Shown: positions 18,470-27,886 of the stretch, in pieces
How positions within the stretch are numbered: the first letter of the stretch is position 1
Layout of the letters: each line of letters opens with the position of its first letter
DNA from: Rhizobium indicum
Lineage (GTDB): Bacteria; Pseudomonadota; Alphaproteobacteria; Rhizobiales; Rhizobiaceae
Reading direction: 5' to 3'
Assembly: GCF_005862305.2 (NCBI RefSeq)
Contig: NZ_CP054025.1
Location: forward strand, 1-64,000
Length of the DNA: 64,000 nt
The notes under the pieces: generated by a model
The model's database searches: none
Told to the model about the DNA's origin: nothing
Seen by the model: the letters and a program-made list of their open reading frames with translations, nothing else
Program-made: the position numbers and the translations under genes

Positions 18470-19333
18470 TCAAAGACGGACCGAACGCTGGTATTCTTTC
18501 GGGGACGCCCCCATCAGACGGCGAAAGACGCTGGAGAAATGCGCCTGGCTTGAAAAGCCCGTGGCATAAGCGATGTTTGCGAGCGTCTCCTTGCCATCGG
18601 CGAGGTAAAGCCGTGCTCGTTCGATCCTGCGTTCGAGAACGAAGCGATGCGGCGCCAAACCCGCCGCCCGTTTGAATTCCCGGCTGAAGTGAAAGGGGCT
18701 CATATGGGCCACCCCGGCCAGCTCCTCGACACTCAGATCGGATTTGCCAAGCAGGTTCTCGATGTAATCGATCACACGCCGGAGATTGTCCGATGTCAGC
18801 GGACGATCGCCGGTTTCAGGTTTGGCGCCCAGCAGTTTTACGACGCAGCAGGCGAGCGCCATCCCCAGATGCTGCATCAAAAGCAGGTCGTCGCGCCCGG
18901 TCTTCTCGGCGGCAAATGCGAGGGAGAGCGCGACCTGCAGCGTTGTCGGATCAGTCGTCGCGCTGAGCGCGTCACTATCCCAATGCTCGGGATCGAAGCG
19001 AGAGCCCCCGATGCCGCTGTAAAGCGCAGGTGACTGGAAGATCGAGATATAATCCGCCGCATCGCCCTCGACTTCGAGGACCGTGGCGGCCGGTTGAAAT
19101 CCCAGGGTGAACGGCGGCCTCTCAACCTTGCGGAATGCCCCGCTTTCAAGCCGATAGGCATATTTGCCGTGCGCCGTGCGGTTGATCGAAATTCTATGAA
19201 GGGAGCCCCTCGAAACCATTTGCCCCGCGGCGCTGCGATAGGTCTCGACGATCATGTCGCGTTGAACGAAGGCCTTGTAGCCTCCGAGGGATGGCCGGCT
19301 TATTGAGAAAATCTGCGGATCGATATCGGGCAT
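18470..19333 (-). CDS. AraC-family transcriptional regulator
   Basis: A 287-residue protein with a variable N-terminal sensor region and a C-terminal double helix-turn-helix: LSVEELAGVAHMSPFHFSREFKRAAGLAPHRFV, then ETLANIAYATGFSSQAHFSSVFRRLMGASPKEY. The start at 19333 is favoured because GGGAGAA lies about 8 bases upstream and a longer in-frame start has no SD. It precedes the VOC and importer genes on the same strand and is divergent from the sugar importer at 19752, so it could control either. A palindrome at 19521-19544 is a candidate target. Confidence 0.88.
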   Translation of the reverse strand: MPDIDPQIFSISRPSLGGYKAFVQRDMIVETYRSAAGQMVSRGSLHRISINRTAHGKYAYRLESGAFRKVERPPFTLGFQPAATVLEVEGDAADYISIFQSPALYSGIGGSRFDPEHWDSDALSATTDPTTLQVALSLAFAAEKTGRDDLLLMQHLGMALACCVVKLLGAKPETGDRPLTSDNLRRVIDYIENLLGKSDLSVEELAGVAHMSPFHFSREFKRAAGLAPHRFVLERRIERARLYLADGKETLANIAYATGFSSQAHFSSVFRRLMGASPKEYQRSVRL

Positions 19334-19751
19334 TGTTTCATTCTCCCGGCAGGGGAGAAGCAAGTTGCGCGCCAAGTGGAGCGAAGCTTCGCGCTAGATA
19401 TCAACGTCGCAGCATAAAACCCGACGGTGCCCATGAAATCGTGACTTTACGCCTGCTGTCGCGCCACGCGGCACCGCGGCCTAGCAGGAGTTCACCTTCG
19501 GCAAATTTGGTCGCATGCGCAAGAATTATGCAGTGCATATTCTTCTTGATCGGTGGCTGCAGACTCATCTGACCGCTCTGAAAACCGCCAAGCCTCCGAA
19601 ATCATTCCCGCTCGCGGGAAATCGCAGCCAGGGATGAGCTTTCGCTCCATCCACTCTTTTCCCCCGGAGATCGTTCTTTTGGAAATTCGTTCCTATCCAC
19701 CGGCATTAATCCATTTAATCTATAGACATAATTAATTGGAGAGAAATTGCG
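19334..19751. promoter_or_regulatory. Divergent intergenic region with an imperfect palindrome (19521-19544)
   Basis: This 418-base gap separates the AraC gene (minus) from the sugar-binding-protein gene (plus) and contains no convincing gene. At 19521-19544 AAGAATTATGCA is followed by G and TGCATATTCTT, a palindrome that is perfect except for one extra T on the left. The last 60 bases before the binding-protein gene are AT-rich and end with GGAGAG. No clear -35/-10 pair could be assigned. Confidence 0.4.
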
Positions 19752-20765
19752 ATGAGTATCGAAAAGTCTGAAAAGGGTCTCGGAAGGCGAGATCTGCTGA
19801 AACTGTCTGCCGCGGCCGGGGTCGCCGTCGCCGGTGCATCCCTCATCGGGCAGAAGCCGGCTTTTGCCGCCGGCGAAGAACTGTCGCTGAAAGGCAAGCG
19901 CATCGCCATCAGCGCAACCGGCACCGATCACTTCTTCGATCTGCAGGCCTATAATGCCCAGATCGAGGAGGTAAAGCGCCTCGGCGGCGAGCCGATCGCC
20001 GTCGATGCCGGACGCAACGACGGCAAGCTGGTCTCGCAGTTGCAGACGCTGATCGCCCAGAAGCCGGATGCAATCGTTCAAATCCTGGGCACGCTCAGCG
20101 TCATCGATCCCTGGCTGAAGAAGGCGCGCGATGCCGGGATCCCGGTTCTGACCGTCGACGTCGGTTCGACCAATTCGATCAACAACACCACCTCCGATAA
20201 CTGGGGCATCGGCAAGGATCTGGCGCTGCAGCTCGTCTCCGATATCGGCGGCGAAGGCAATATCGTCGTCTTCAACGGCTTCTACGGCGTAACCCCCTGC
20301 GCGATCCGCTACGACCAGTTGGTTAATGTCGTCAAATATTTCCCGAAGGTGAAAATCCTCCAGCCGGAACTGCGCGACGTCATCCCGAATACCGTGCAGG
20401 ACGCCTTCACGCAGATCACGGCCATCCTCAACAAATATCGGGAAAAGGGGTCGATCAAGGCGATCTGGTCAGCTTGGGACATTCCGCAGCTTGGCGCGAC
20501 CCAGGCCTTGGCGGCAGCCGGGCGGACAGAGATCCGCACCTACGGCGTCGATGGCAGCCCGGAAGTGCTGCAGCTCATCGCCGATCCGAATTCGCCGGCT
20601 GGCGCCGATGTCGCCCAGCAGCCGGCGGAAATCGGCCGCACCGCCATTCGCAACGTCGCCAAGCTGCTCGCCGGCCAGACACTACCGCGCGAGACCTATG
20701 TTCCGGCACTGCTCGCCAACAAGACCAATGTCGGCGAAGTCACCAAGAAGCTCGGCATCGGCTGA
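19752..20765 (+). CDS. Sugar ABC transporter substrate-binding protein (ribose/galactose type, PBP1), Tat-exported
   Basis: A 337-residue binding protein starting at ATG 19752 after GGAGAG. A twin-arginine signal (GRRDLLKLSAAAGVAVAG) ends near FAAGEE. The mature protein has the Peripla_BP_4 pattern: GKRIAISATGTDHFFDLQAYNAQIEEVKRLG, GRNDGKLVSQLQTLIAQKPDAIV, VLTVDVGSTN and KAIWSAWDIPQLGATQAL. This cluster B family binds monosaccharides or polyols and sometimes autoinducer-2. It heads a four-gene operon with a fused double ATPase and two permeases. Confidence 0.92.
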   Translation: MSIEKSEKGLGRRDLLKLSAAAGVAVAGASLIGQKPAFAAGEELSLKGKRIAISATGTDHFFDLQAYNAQIEEVKRLGGEPIAVDAGRNDGKLVSQLQTLIAQKPDAIVQILGTLSVIDPWLKKARDAGIPVLTVDVGSTNSINNTTSDNWGIGKDLALQLVSDIGGEGNIVVFNGFYGVTPCAIRYDQLVNVVKYFPKVKILQPELRDVIPNTVQDAFTQITAILNKYREKGSIKAIWSAWDIPQLGATQALAAAGRTEIRTYGVDGSPEVLQLIADPNSPAGADVAQQPAEIGRTAIRNVAKLLAGQTLPRETYVPALLANKTNVGEVTKKLGIG

Positions 20766-20830
20766 CATTGAACCCGAGCGATCCGATCATCGCCGCATCG
20801 CTCGGAATCTGCTCGCCCGGAGAGATCGAC

Positions 20831-22381
20831 ATGACGGCCATTTCGTTGAAGCAGCCGGTGACGGCACGCGACGACATCATCCGCTTTGAAGGCATCGTCA
20901 AGCATTTCGGCGGCGCGCAGGCGCTTGCCGGTGCGTCGCTGATCGTCAGGCGCGGCACCATCCACGGTCTCGTCGGTCAGAACGGCGCCGGCAAGTCGAC
21001 GCTGATCAAGCTGCTGGCAGGTCTTCACCAGCCGGATGGCGGCCGCATCGAGATCGAAGGGCAAACATTCGACAGGCTGACGCCGCATCTTGCCGAAGAG
21101 CTCGGCATCCACTTCATTCACCAGGACCGGCTGCTGGTGCCGACCTTCACCGTCGGCGAAGCCCTGTTCCTTGGCCGGGAACCACGCATCGCGGGCACAC
21201 CGTTCCTCGACCGGCGACTGATGCAGCGCCGCGCATCTGACATTCTCAACGACTATTTCGGCATCCGGTTGCCGAACGCCGCCTTGATCGGCGAATTGTC
21301 GACCGCCGAAAAGCAGATCGTGCAAATCACCCGCGCCCTCCTCAATCAGCCAAAGGTGCTCGTCTTCGACGAGCCGACGGCCGCATTGGTGCGCCGCGAG
21401 GCCGATATCCTCTTCCGGCTGATCCGCCGTCTGCGCGACGAAGGCGTCACCATCATCTATATCTCGCATTACCTGAACGAAATCGAAGAGCTCTGCGACC
21501 ACGTCACCGTGCTGCGCAACGGGCTGGACGTCGCCTCCCTGCCGATCGGCGACACCTCGGCCGGCGCGATTGCGCGGCTGATGGTCGAACGCGACATCAA
21601 GGAGATGTTTCCAAAGCCGGAAGTGACGCCGGGCGAAGACATCCTCAAGGTCGAGCAGCTGTCGGCGCCGGGGAAATATAGCGACGTGAGTTTCACGCTT
21701 CGCCGCGGCGAGGTGCTCGGCCTCACCGGCCTGCTCGGCTCCGGCGCAAAGGAGCTGGTCCGCGCTCTCTTCGGTCTGGAGACCCCGGCTTCCGGCCATA
21801 TCGAGATCAGCGGCAAGGCTGCCCGTTTCACCAATCCCACCCAGGCAGCCGGCCGCGAGATCGCCCTGGTGCCGGAAGATCGGCGTCGCCACGGCGTCGC
21901 GCTCGACCTCAGCGTCGCGGAAAATATCAGCCTTTCGAGCCTTGGCCGCTTCACGCGTTTCGGCTTTCTTGATCGCAGACGCGAACAGAGAGAAGTCGAC
22001 GGTCTGATTACGCGGCTGCAGGTGAAGACCAATGGCCGCGATGCCCTGCTGCGCACGCTTTCGGGCGGCAACCAGCAGAAGATCGCCATCGCCAAGTGGC
22101 TGAGCCGCCGCTCCGAGGTCTATCTCCTCGACGAACCAACTGTCGGCGTCGATATCGGCTCCAAGGTCGAGATCTATACGCTGATCGGCGAACTGGCGGC
22201 GCGCGGCGCCGGCGTCATCGTGCTGTCTTCGGATCTGCCCGAACTGATCGGCATCACCGATCGCATCCTGGTGCTCTTCCGCGGCCGCGTGGCGCGGGAA
22301 TTCATCTCGTCGGAGACCACGGCAGATGCGGTGCTCGCTCAATCGACCGGATCATCCGAAGGACAACGCCATGTCGGCTGA
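20831..22381 (+). CDS. Sugar ABC transporter ATP-binding protein (RbsA type, two fused ATPase domains)
   Basis: A 516-residue tandem ATPase. The N-domain has Walker A GQNGAGKST, signature-like LSTAEKQIVQ and Walker B VLVFDEPTAAL. The C-domain has a modified Walker A GLLGSGAKEL, signature LSGGNQQK and Walker B YLLDEPTVGVD. The asymmetry between halves is normal for RbsA/MglA/XylG. ATG 20831 follows GGAGAG; a longer upstream frame exists but overlaps the binding-protein gene. Its 3' end overlaps the next permease by 11 bases. Confidence 0.92.
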   Translation: MTAISLKQPVTARDDIIRFEGIVKHFGGAQALAGASLIVRRGTIHGLVGQNGAGKSTLIKLLAGLHQPDGGRIEIEGQTFDRLTPHLAEELGIHFIHQDRLLVPTFTVGEALFLGREPRIAGTPFLDRRLMQRRASDILNDYFGIRLPNAALIGELSTAEKQIVQITRALLNQPKVLVFDEPTAALVRREADILFRLIRRLRDEGVTIIYISHYLNEIEELCDHVTVLRNGLDVASLPIGDTSAGAIARLMVERDIKEMFPKPEVTPGEDILKVEQLSAPGKYSDVSFTLRRGEVLGLTGLLGSGAKELVRALFGLETPASGHIEISGKAARFTNPTQAAGREIALVPEDRRRHGVALDLSVAENISLSSLGRFTRFGFLDRRREQREVDGLITRLQVKTNGRDALLRTLSGGNQQKIAIAKWLSRRSEVYLLDEPTVGVDIGSKVEIYTLIGELAARGAGVIVLSSDLPELIGITDRILVLFRGRVAREFISSETTADAVLAQSTGSSEGQRHVG

Positions 22382-23390
22382 AGTGGAATTCGCGCCTTCC
22401 GGTTTTTCCGCTGCGGAACCGCCGCCCCGGCCGGCCGGCAATATTGCCGCTGCGGCATTGCGCTTCGGATCGCTGATCGCTTTCGCCGCCATTCTGATCA
22501 TCTTCTCGCTGACCGCACCCTATTTTCTCAGCATCGGCAATATCGGCAACGTGCTCGGTCAATCGGCCATCTCAGGCGTGCTTGCCATCGGGTTGACGAT
22601 CGTGCTGATCGCAGGCGGCTCCAATGTCGTCACCGGTGGCATCGACCTGTCGCTCGCTGCCAATATGGGTCTCAGCGCCGCCGTCTATGCGAGCCTGACG
22701 CAACTCGGCTACGGAGATGCGACGGCGATTGCCGCGACAATCTTGACCGGCGCCCTGATCGGCTCGGTCAATGCAATCGCCGTCGTCTATGCCGGCATCG
22801 TGCCGCTGCTGGCCACGCTTGCCGTCATGAATGTCGTCGCCGGCCTGGAGTTGGTGCTGACCGGCAATACCGTCCTGCCGGCCTCGACACCTTTCCTATC
22901 GGCGCTCTCGGCCTCGGATCCTTTCGGCATCCCGGTTCTTGCCTATGTGCTCCTCGGCTTCACGGCGATCACCACGGCGATCGTGCAATATACCCCGCTC
23001 GGCCTGCGTCTCTATGCCGTCGGTGAGTTCCCGGATGCGGCGCGTGCCGCCGGCCTGCCGCTTCGCCGGCTGCTCGCCGGCGCCTTCGTCGCCAGCGGCG
23101 TCTCCGGCGGGATCGCCGGCATCCTGTCGGTTTCCTATCTGAGCGGCAGCACGACCGGCGCCGGCGAGATGCTGTTGCCCGTCGTCGTGACGGCCCTGCT
23201 CGGCTCGGTCTTTTCGCGCCGGCTGGTTCCGACGATCACCGGGACGCTGCTTTCGGCCCTTTTGGTCGGCTTCCTGGTCAACGGTTTCCAGCTGCTGAAC
23301 ATTTCGAGCACGCTGGTCAGCGGCGTCCAGGGTGTGCTCATTCTCATCGTCGTTTCCGCAACCACGCTGCTGCGCCGACAGGAGGCCTGA
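22371..23390 (+). CDS. Sugar ABC transporter permease (RbsC type), first of two
   Basis: A 339-residue membrane protein with about eight to ten hydrophobic segments and the BPD_transp_2 core: GLTIVLIAGGSNVVTGGIDLSLAANMGL and the cytoplasmic coupling segment YAVGEFPDAARAAGLPLRRL near residue 220. The start lies inside the end of the ATPase gene (11-base overlap). The two RbsC-type permeases here are different proteins, so the channel is a heterodimer instead of the RbsC homodimer. Confidence 0.9.
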   Translation: MSAEVEFAPSGFSAAEPPPRPAGNIAAAALRFGSLIAFAAILIIFSLTAPYFLSIGNIGNVLGQSAISGVLAIGLTIVLIAGGSNVVTGGIDLSLAANMGLSAAVYASLTQLGYGDATAIAATILTGALIGSVNAIAVVYAGIVPLLATLAVMNVVAGLELVLTGNTVLPASTPFLSALSASDPFGIPVLAYVLLGFTAITTAIVQYTPLGLRLYAVGEFPDAARAAGLPLRRLLAGAFVASGVSGGIAGILSVSYLSGSTTGAGEMLLPVVVTALLGSVFSRRLVPTITGTLLSALLVGFLVNGFQLLNISSTLVSGVQGVLILIVVSATTLLRRQEA

Positions 23391-23391
23391 C

Positions 23392-24393
23392 ATGTCGCTC
23401 CAGACCCCTCCCCTCGCCAGCATCGGCTTGCCGCGTCTTATCGCTGGCGGCCTGGTGCGCTATGGGCTGATCCTCGCCCTGGTTGCGGTATTTGCCGCCT
23501 TTTCCGTGGCAACGCCGACATTCCTGACGCCTGCGAACCTGCAGAGCATCCTGGTCAACAATTTCACGCTGCTTGCCATCGTCTCCGTCGCCATGACCTT
23601 CGCCGTCGGGTCGGGCGGCATCGATCTTTCGGTGGGAACGGCGATGGATTTCGCCAGTTTCGCCTTCGTTTCGCTCGTCCTCGCCGGGCAGCCGGTGGCA
23701 GTCGCCGCACTCGCGGGACTGGCCGCCGGAGCGTTCGTCGGTGCCTTCAACGCGCTGCTGATTTCAGGGATCGGCGTGTCGCCATTCCTCGCCACGCTCG
23801 GCACGCTGTTCATCGGCCGCAGCGTTCAGCAGCTGCTGACCAATGGCGGCAATCCGGTCTATCTGCCGCCGAACGGCGTGCCGGAAGCCTTCCGTTTTCT
23901 CGGCCATGGCACGATCGCCGGCTTCCCGGTGCCGCTTGCCGCTGCCATTGTCGTCATTGTAGCCGCTGCGGTCGTTTTTGCCCGCACGCGTTTCGGCCGC
24001 GTCATCCTGTCGATCGGCATCCAGCCGGGGGTCGTGCGCTATTCCGGCATCGCCGCGCCGGCCCATGTCGCGGTGACTTTCATCCTGGTCGGGTTGATCG
24101 CGGCAATCGCCGGCCTGATCCTGACCGCAACCGTCACCACCTACATTCCCTCCTCGGGCAATGCCTTCCTGCTGAATGCAATCGGCGCGACCTTCATCGG
24201 CACGACGCTCAGCCCACTCGGGCGGCCGAATGTCGGCGGGACCGTTCTCGGGGCGCTGCTGCTCAGCATCGTCGCCAATGGCCTGCTGCTGACCGATCTG
24301 AACTTCTACTGGCAGCAGGTCGGCACGGGAACGTTGATCTTCGCCGTGCTCGCCCTGAGCTTCATCAACAGAAAGACCGCCGGCGCCGCTTAA
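23392..24393 (+). CDS. Sugar ABC transporter permease (RbsC type), second of two
   Basis: A 333-residue permease whose ATG follows the previous stop by one base, with GGAGG in the end of the preceding gene. It shows VAMTFAVGSGGIDLSVGTAMDFASF and the coupling loop SIGIQPGVVRYSGIAAP. It has about nine hydrophobic segments. It ends 38 bases before the convergent glpK stop, which closes the operon. Confidence 0.9.
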   Translation: MSLQTPPLASIGLPRLIAGGLVRYGLILALVAVFAAFSVATPTFLTPANLQSILVNNFTLLAIVSVAMTFAVGSGGIDLSVGTAMDFASFAFVSLVLAGQPVAVAALAGLAAGAFVGAFNALLISGIGVSPFLATLGTLFIGRSVQQLLTNGGNPVYLPPNGVPEAFRFLGHGTIAGFPVPLAAAIVVIVAAAVVFARTRFGRVILSIGIQPGVVRYSGIAAPAHVAVTFILVGLIAAIAGLILTATVTTYIPSSGNAFLLNAIGATFIGTTLSPLGRPNVGGTVLGALLLSIVANGLLLTDLNFYWQQVGTGTLIFAVLALSFINRKTAGAA

Positions 24394-24431
24394 GAGAAGT
24401 CGCAACTGCGGTGGTATCCTCGGAAGCGGTT

Positions 24432-25934
24432 CTATCCCGCCGAGGCGTCCGAAATCATTCTGGATACGGCATTCTTCCAGCCGATGATCTTGCCCTGCCG
24501 CTCGGTCTCATCCATTGAAGGGCTGAAGCGGCGGTCGCAGGCCCAGGCTTTCGCAAAATCCCGCTTGCCGGGCCAGATGCCGGCTTTCGAGCCGGCAAGC
24601 CAGGCTGCGCCCAGCGCTGTCGTCTCGCGGATCGCCGAGCGATCGACAGGGTTTCCCGTCATGTCGGCCAGGCACTGCATGGTCCAATCCGAATCCGCCA
24701 TGCCACCATCGACGCGCAACACGGTTTCCAGCTGGTTGGCGCCCCAGTCTTTCTTCATCGCCACCAGCAGGTCGAGCGTCTGGTAGGCGACGGATTCAAG
24801 CACGGCGCGGGCAAATTCCGCCGGCCCGCTGTTTCGCGTCAGGCCGAAGATCGCGCCGCGCGCCGCTGGATCCCAGTAGGGCGCGCCGAGGCCGGTGAAG
24901 GCTGGGACGATATAGACCTGCTGTCCGGGATCGGCCTTGGCGGCAAGCACTCCTGCCTCGGATGCCTGGCCGATGATGCCGAGGCCGTCGCGCAGCCATT
25001 GCACGGCAGCACCGGCGATGAAGATCGAGCCCTCGAGCGCATAGGTCGTCTCGCCGTCGAGCCGGCAGGCGATCGTCGTCAGCATCCGGTTGGAGGAGGA
25101 AACACGATCCCGGCCGGTGTTCAACAGGGCAAAGCAGCCGGTGCCGTAGGTGGATTTCATCATGCCGGGCTCGAAGCAGGCATTGCCCACGGCCGCTGCC
25201 TGCTGGTCGCCGGCGACCCCGAGGATCGGAAGTTCCGCGCCGAACAGAGCCTTGTCGACGCGGCCGAAATCATCGGCGCATTCCCTGACCTCAGGAAGCA
25301 TGGCGGCCGGAATGCGGAGAATGCCGAGAAGTTCCTCGTCCCAGGCACCGTCGTCGATATTGTAGAGCAGAGTCCTCGATGCATTGGTCGCATCGGTGGC
25401 ATGCACGCGCCCATCAGTCAGATTGTAGATCAGCCAGCTGTCGATCGTGCCGAAGCAGACATCGCCGGCCTCGGCCTTCTCACGCAGGCCATCGACATTG
25501 TCGAGCAGCCAGCGCAGCTTCGTTCCGGAGAAATAGGGGTCGAGCAGCAGCCCTGTCTTGGCGCTGAACAGCTTCTCGTAGCCGTCTGCCTTCAGGCTCT
25601 CGCACATTTCTGCGGTGCGCCTGTCCTGCCAGACGATCGCGCGGTGAAGCGGTTTTCCTGACCCGCGGTCCCAGACGACCGCCGTCTCGCGCTGGTTGGT
25701 GATGCCGATCGCGGCAATGTCGGCCGCATCAAGTCCAGCATCGACAATCGCCTTACGCACTGTGTCGACGACGGACTGCCAGATTTCGGCGGCGTCGTGC
25801 TCCACCCATCCAGGCTGCGGATAATATTGGGTGATCTCCGCCTGCGCCGAGCCGGCCATTTTCATGTCGCCATCGAAGATGATGGCGCGCGACGACGTCG
25901 TGCCCTGGTCGATTGAAAGAATATAGCCGCTCAT
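24432..25934 (-). CDS. glpK: Glycerol kinase
   Basis: A 500-residue FGGY-family kinase, full length for GlpK. It starts [21 protein letters not shown] (phosphate-1 motif), followed by [17 protein letters not shown], the glycerol-contact region with [34 protein letters not shown] and [22 protein letters not shown]. It makes sn-glycerol-3-phosphate from glycerol with ATP in the cytoplasm. It is the last gene of the glp group, 150 bases after glpV, with two hairpins between. The product is the substrate of GlpD at 32087-33601. Confidence 0.96.
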   Translation of the reverse strand: MSGYILSIDQGTTSSRAIIFDGDMKMAGSAQAEITQYYPQPGWVEHDAAEIWQSVVDTVRKAIVDAGLDAADIAAIGITNQRETAVVWDRGSGKPLHRAIVWQDRRTAEMCESLKADGYEKLFSAKTGLLLDPYFSGTKLRWLLDNVDGLREKAEAGDVCFGTIDSWLIYNLTDGRVHATDATNASRTLLYNIDDGAWDEELLGILRIPAAMLPEVRECADDFGRVDKALFGAELPILGVAGDQQAAAVGNACFEPGMMKSTYGTGCFALLNTGRDRVSSSNRMLTTIACRLDGETTYALEGSIFIAGAAVQWLRDGLGIIGQASEAGVLAAKADPGQQVYIVPAFTGLGAPYWDPAARGAIFGLTRNSGPAEFARAVLESVAYQTLDLLVAMKKDWGANQLETVLRVDGGMADSDWTMQCLADMTGNPVDRSAIRETTALGAAWLAGSKAGIWPGKRDFAKAWACDRRFSPSMDETERQGKIIGWKNAVSRMISDASAG

Positions 25935-26015
25935 ATCCGTCTCCGGCTCGCACGAAGCCGCTCCGCCTGCAGAGGACAGCAGGACGCGGACGTTTCATGA
26001 GAGAAAGATTGTGGG

Positions 26016-26075
26016 TGCCACCGGCTTGCTGCCGGTGGCAGGAAGTGATGGCCGGAAGCCTCGTCGCCTCCGGCC
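26016..26075 (-). terminator. Two hairpins between glpV and glpK
   Basis: Hairpin 1 has a perfect 10-bp stem (TGCCACCGGC, loop of 5, GCCGGTGGCA; 26016-26040). Hairpin 2 has arms GGCCGGA (26050-26056) and TCCGGCC (26069-26075). On the minus strand hairpin 2 comes first, nine bases after the glpV stop. Neither is followed by a U-run, so partial termination or 3' end protection of the abundant glpV message is the likely role. Confidence 0.55.
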
Positions 26076-26084
26076 GGGTCCGCC

Positions 26085-27809
26085 TTACTTCTTCTGCCAG
26101 CTCTTGACGAGTTCGTCGTAGTTGACAGTGACCGGCTTGTCCTTCTCGTTCTCGATCTTCAACTGCGGGGCAAGGTTGCCGTTCTTCACCGCATCCGCGT
26201 TCCAATAAGCGAGATCATGCTCCTCGGCGAGTTTCGGGCCGATGTCGCCCTGGACCTTGGCGCGTTCCAGGCGCTGCAGCACCTTTTCCTGCTCGGAGCA
26301 AAGCGAGTCCATCGCTTCCTGTGCCGTCTTGGCGCCGGAAGAAGCATCGCCAATCGCCTGCCACCAAAGCTGAGCGAGCTTCGGATAGTCAGGAACGTTC
26401 GTACCGGTCGGCGACCACTGAAGGCGGGCCGGCGAACGATAGAATTCGATCAGACCGCCGAGTTTCGGCGCACGATCGGTGAAGGACTTGTGATCCAGCG
26501 TCGACTGGCGAATGAAGGTCAGACCCATATGGCTCTTCTTCACGTCGACAGTCTTCGAGGTGACGAACTGCGCATAGAGCCAGGCCGCCTTGGCGCGGTC
26601 GTCAGGCGTGGACTTCATCAGCGTCCACGAACCGGCGTCCTGATAGCCGAGCTTCATGCCGTCCTTCCAGTAGACGCCATGCGGGCTCGGTGCGAAACGC
26701 CATTTCGGCGTGCCGTCCGCGTTGACGACCGGCAGGCCTTCCTTGACGAAGTCGGCGGTGAAGGCCGTGTAGGTGAACATCTGCTGGGCGACTTCACCCT
26801 GCGACGGGACCGGGCCGGATTCGGAGAAGGTCATGCCCTGGGCGGCAGCCGGTGCATAGGCCTTCATCCAATCCAGATATTTCTGGATGGAATAGACCGC
26901 GGCAGGGCCGTTGGTATCGCCGCCGCGCGCCACGCACGAGCCGACCGGACGGGAGTTCTCGTCGACCTTGATGCCCCATTCATCGACGGGCTTGCCGTTC
27001 GGAATGCCCTTGTCGCCGTTGCCGGCCATCGACAGCCAGGCATCGGTGAAGCGCCATCCGAGCGATGGGTCCTTCTTGCCGTAGTCCATATGACCGAAGA
27101 CCTTCTTGCCGTCGATCTCGCGGCCGGTGAAGAACTCGGCAATATCCTCATAGGCCGACCAGTTGACCGGCACGCCGAGATCGTAGCCGTACTTCGCCTT
27201 GAAGTCCGCCTTGTTCTTCTCGTCGTTGAACCAGTCGTAACGGAACCAGTAGAGGTTCGCGAACTGCTGGTCAGGCAGCTGGTAGAGCTTGCCGTCAGGC
27301 GCCGTGGTGAAGGACTTGCCGATGAAGTCGTCGATGTCGAGGCCGGGATTGGTGACATCCTTGCCTTCGTTGGCCATCCAGTCGGTCAGCGAGCGCGCCT
27401 GCTGATAGCGCCAATGGGTGCCGATCAGGTCGCTATCGTTGATATAGGCGTCATAGATGTTTTCGCCGGACTGCATCTGCGTCTGCAGCTTCTCGACCAC
27501 GTCGCCTTCGCCGATGAGGTCGTGAGTGATTTTGATGCCGGTGATCGCCGTGAAGGCGGGCGCCAGCACCTTCGATTCGTATTCATGGGTCGTGATCGTT
27601 TCGGACACAACCTTGATGTCCATGCCGGCGAAAGGCTTCGCAGCATCAACGAACCACTGCATTTCCTTTTCCTGGTCGGCGCGTGGAAGCGTCGAGAGAT
27701 CGCCGACTTCCTTGTCGAGGAACGTCTTGGCCTCGTCCATGCCGGCATAGGCCGAAGCTGTCATTGCCAGCAGCAAGCCTGCTGTCGTCGTCAATAAGTG
27801 CCTTCGCAT
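26085..27809 (-). CDS. glpV: Glycerol ABC transporter substrate-binding protein
   Basis: A 574-residue extracellular binding protein (family 1 type, unusually large). The ATG at 27809 follows GGGAGG and starts a Sec signal, MRRHLLTTTAGLLLAMTASAYAG, cleaved near AYA. The mature protein includes VSETITTHEYESKVLAPAF, ITHDLIGEGDVVEKLQTQMQSG and YDAYINDSDLIGTHWRY, and ends with a Lys-rich tail. Position between a double ATPase/permease set and glpK matches the GlpSTPQV glycerol importer described in Rhizobium leguminosarum, where uptake is by this ABC system and not by a GlpF channel. Confidence 0.93.
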   Translation of the reverse strand: MRRHLLTTTAGLLLAMTASAYAGMDEAKTFLDKEVGDLSTLPRADQEKEMQWFVDAAKPFAGMDIKVVSETITTHEYESKVLAPAFTAITGIKITHDLIGEGDVVEKLQTQMQSGENIYDAYINDSDLIGTHWRYQQARSLTDWMANEGKDVTNPGLDIDDFIGKSFTTAPDGKLYQLPDQQFANLYWFRYDWFNDEKNKADFKAKYGYDLGVPVNWSAYEDIAEFFTGREIDGKKVFGHMDYGKKDPSLGWRFTDAWLSMAGNGDKGIPNGKPVDEWGIKVDENSRPVGSCVARGGDTNGPAAVYSIQKYLDWMKAYAPAAAQGMTFSESGPVPSQGEVAQQMFTYTAFTADFVKEGLPVVNADGTPKWRFAPSPHGVYWKDGMKLGYQDAGSWTLMKSTPDDRAKAAWLYAQFVTSKTVDVKKSHMGLTFIRQSTLDHKSFTDRAPKLGGLIEFYRSPARLQWSPTGTNVPDYPKLAQLWWQAIGDASSGAKTAQEAMDSLCSEQEKVLQRLERAKVQGDIGPKLAEEHDLAYWNADAVKNGNLAPQLKIENEKDKPVTVNYDELVKSWQKK

Positions 27810-27886
27810 AATATCCTCCCAGGGTTTGCGATTGCAGTTACGTCTCAGGCGGCCAGTACCCCCGGCCATCTGTCTTCTCCTTGCCG

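Noticed and set aside
20696..22342. Very long open frame antisense to the RbsA-type ATPase
   Set aside because: It is a GC-rich shadow of a gene with clear Walker motifs on the plus strand and shows no domain itself.
26217..27797. 526-residue open frame antisense to glpV
   Set aside because: Mirror frame of a well-supported binding-protein gene; composition is that of a complementary strand and no motif is visible.
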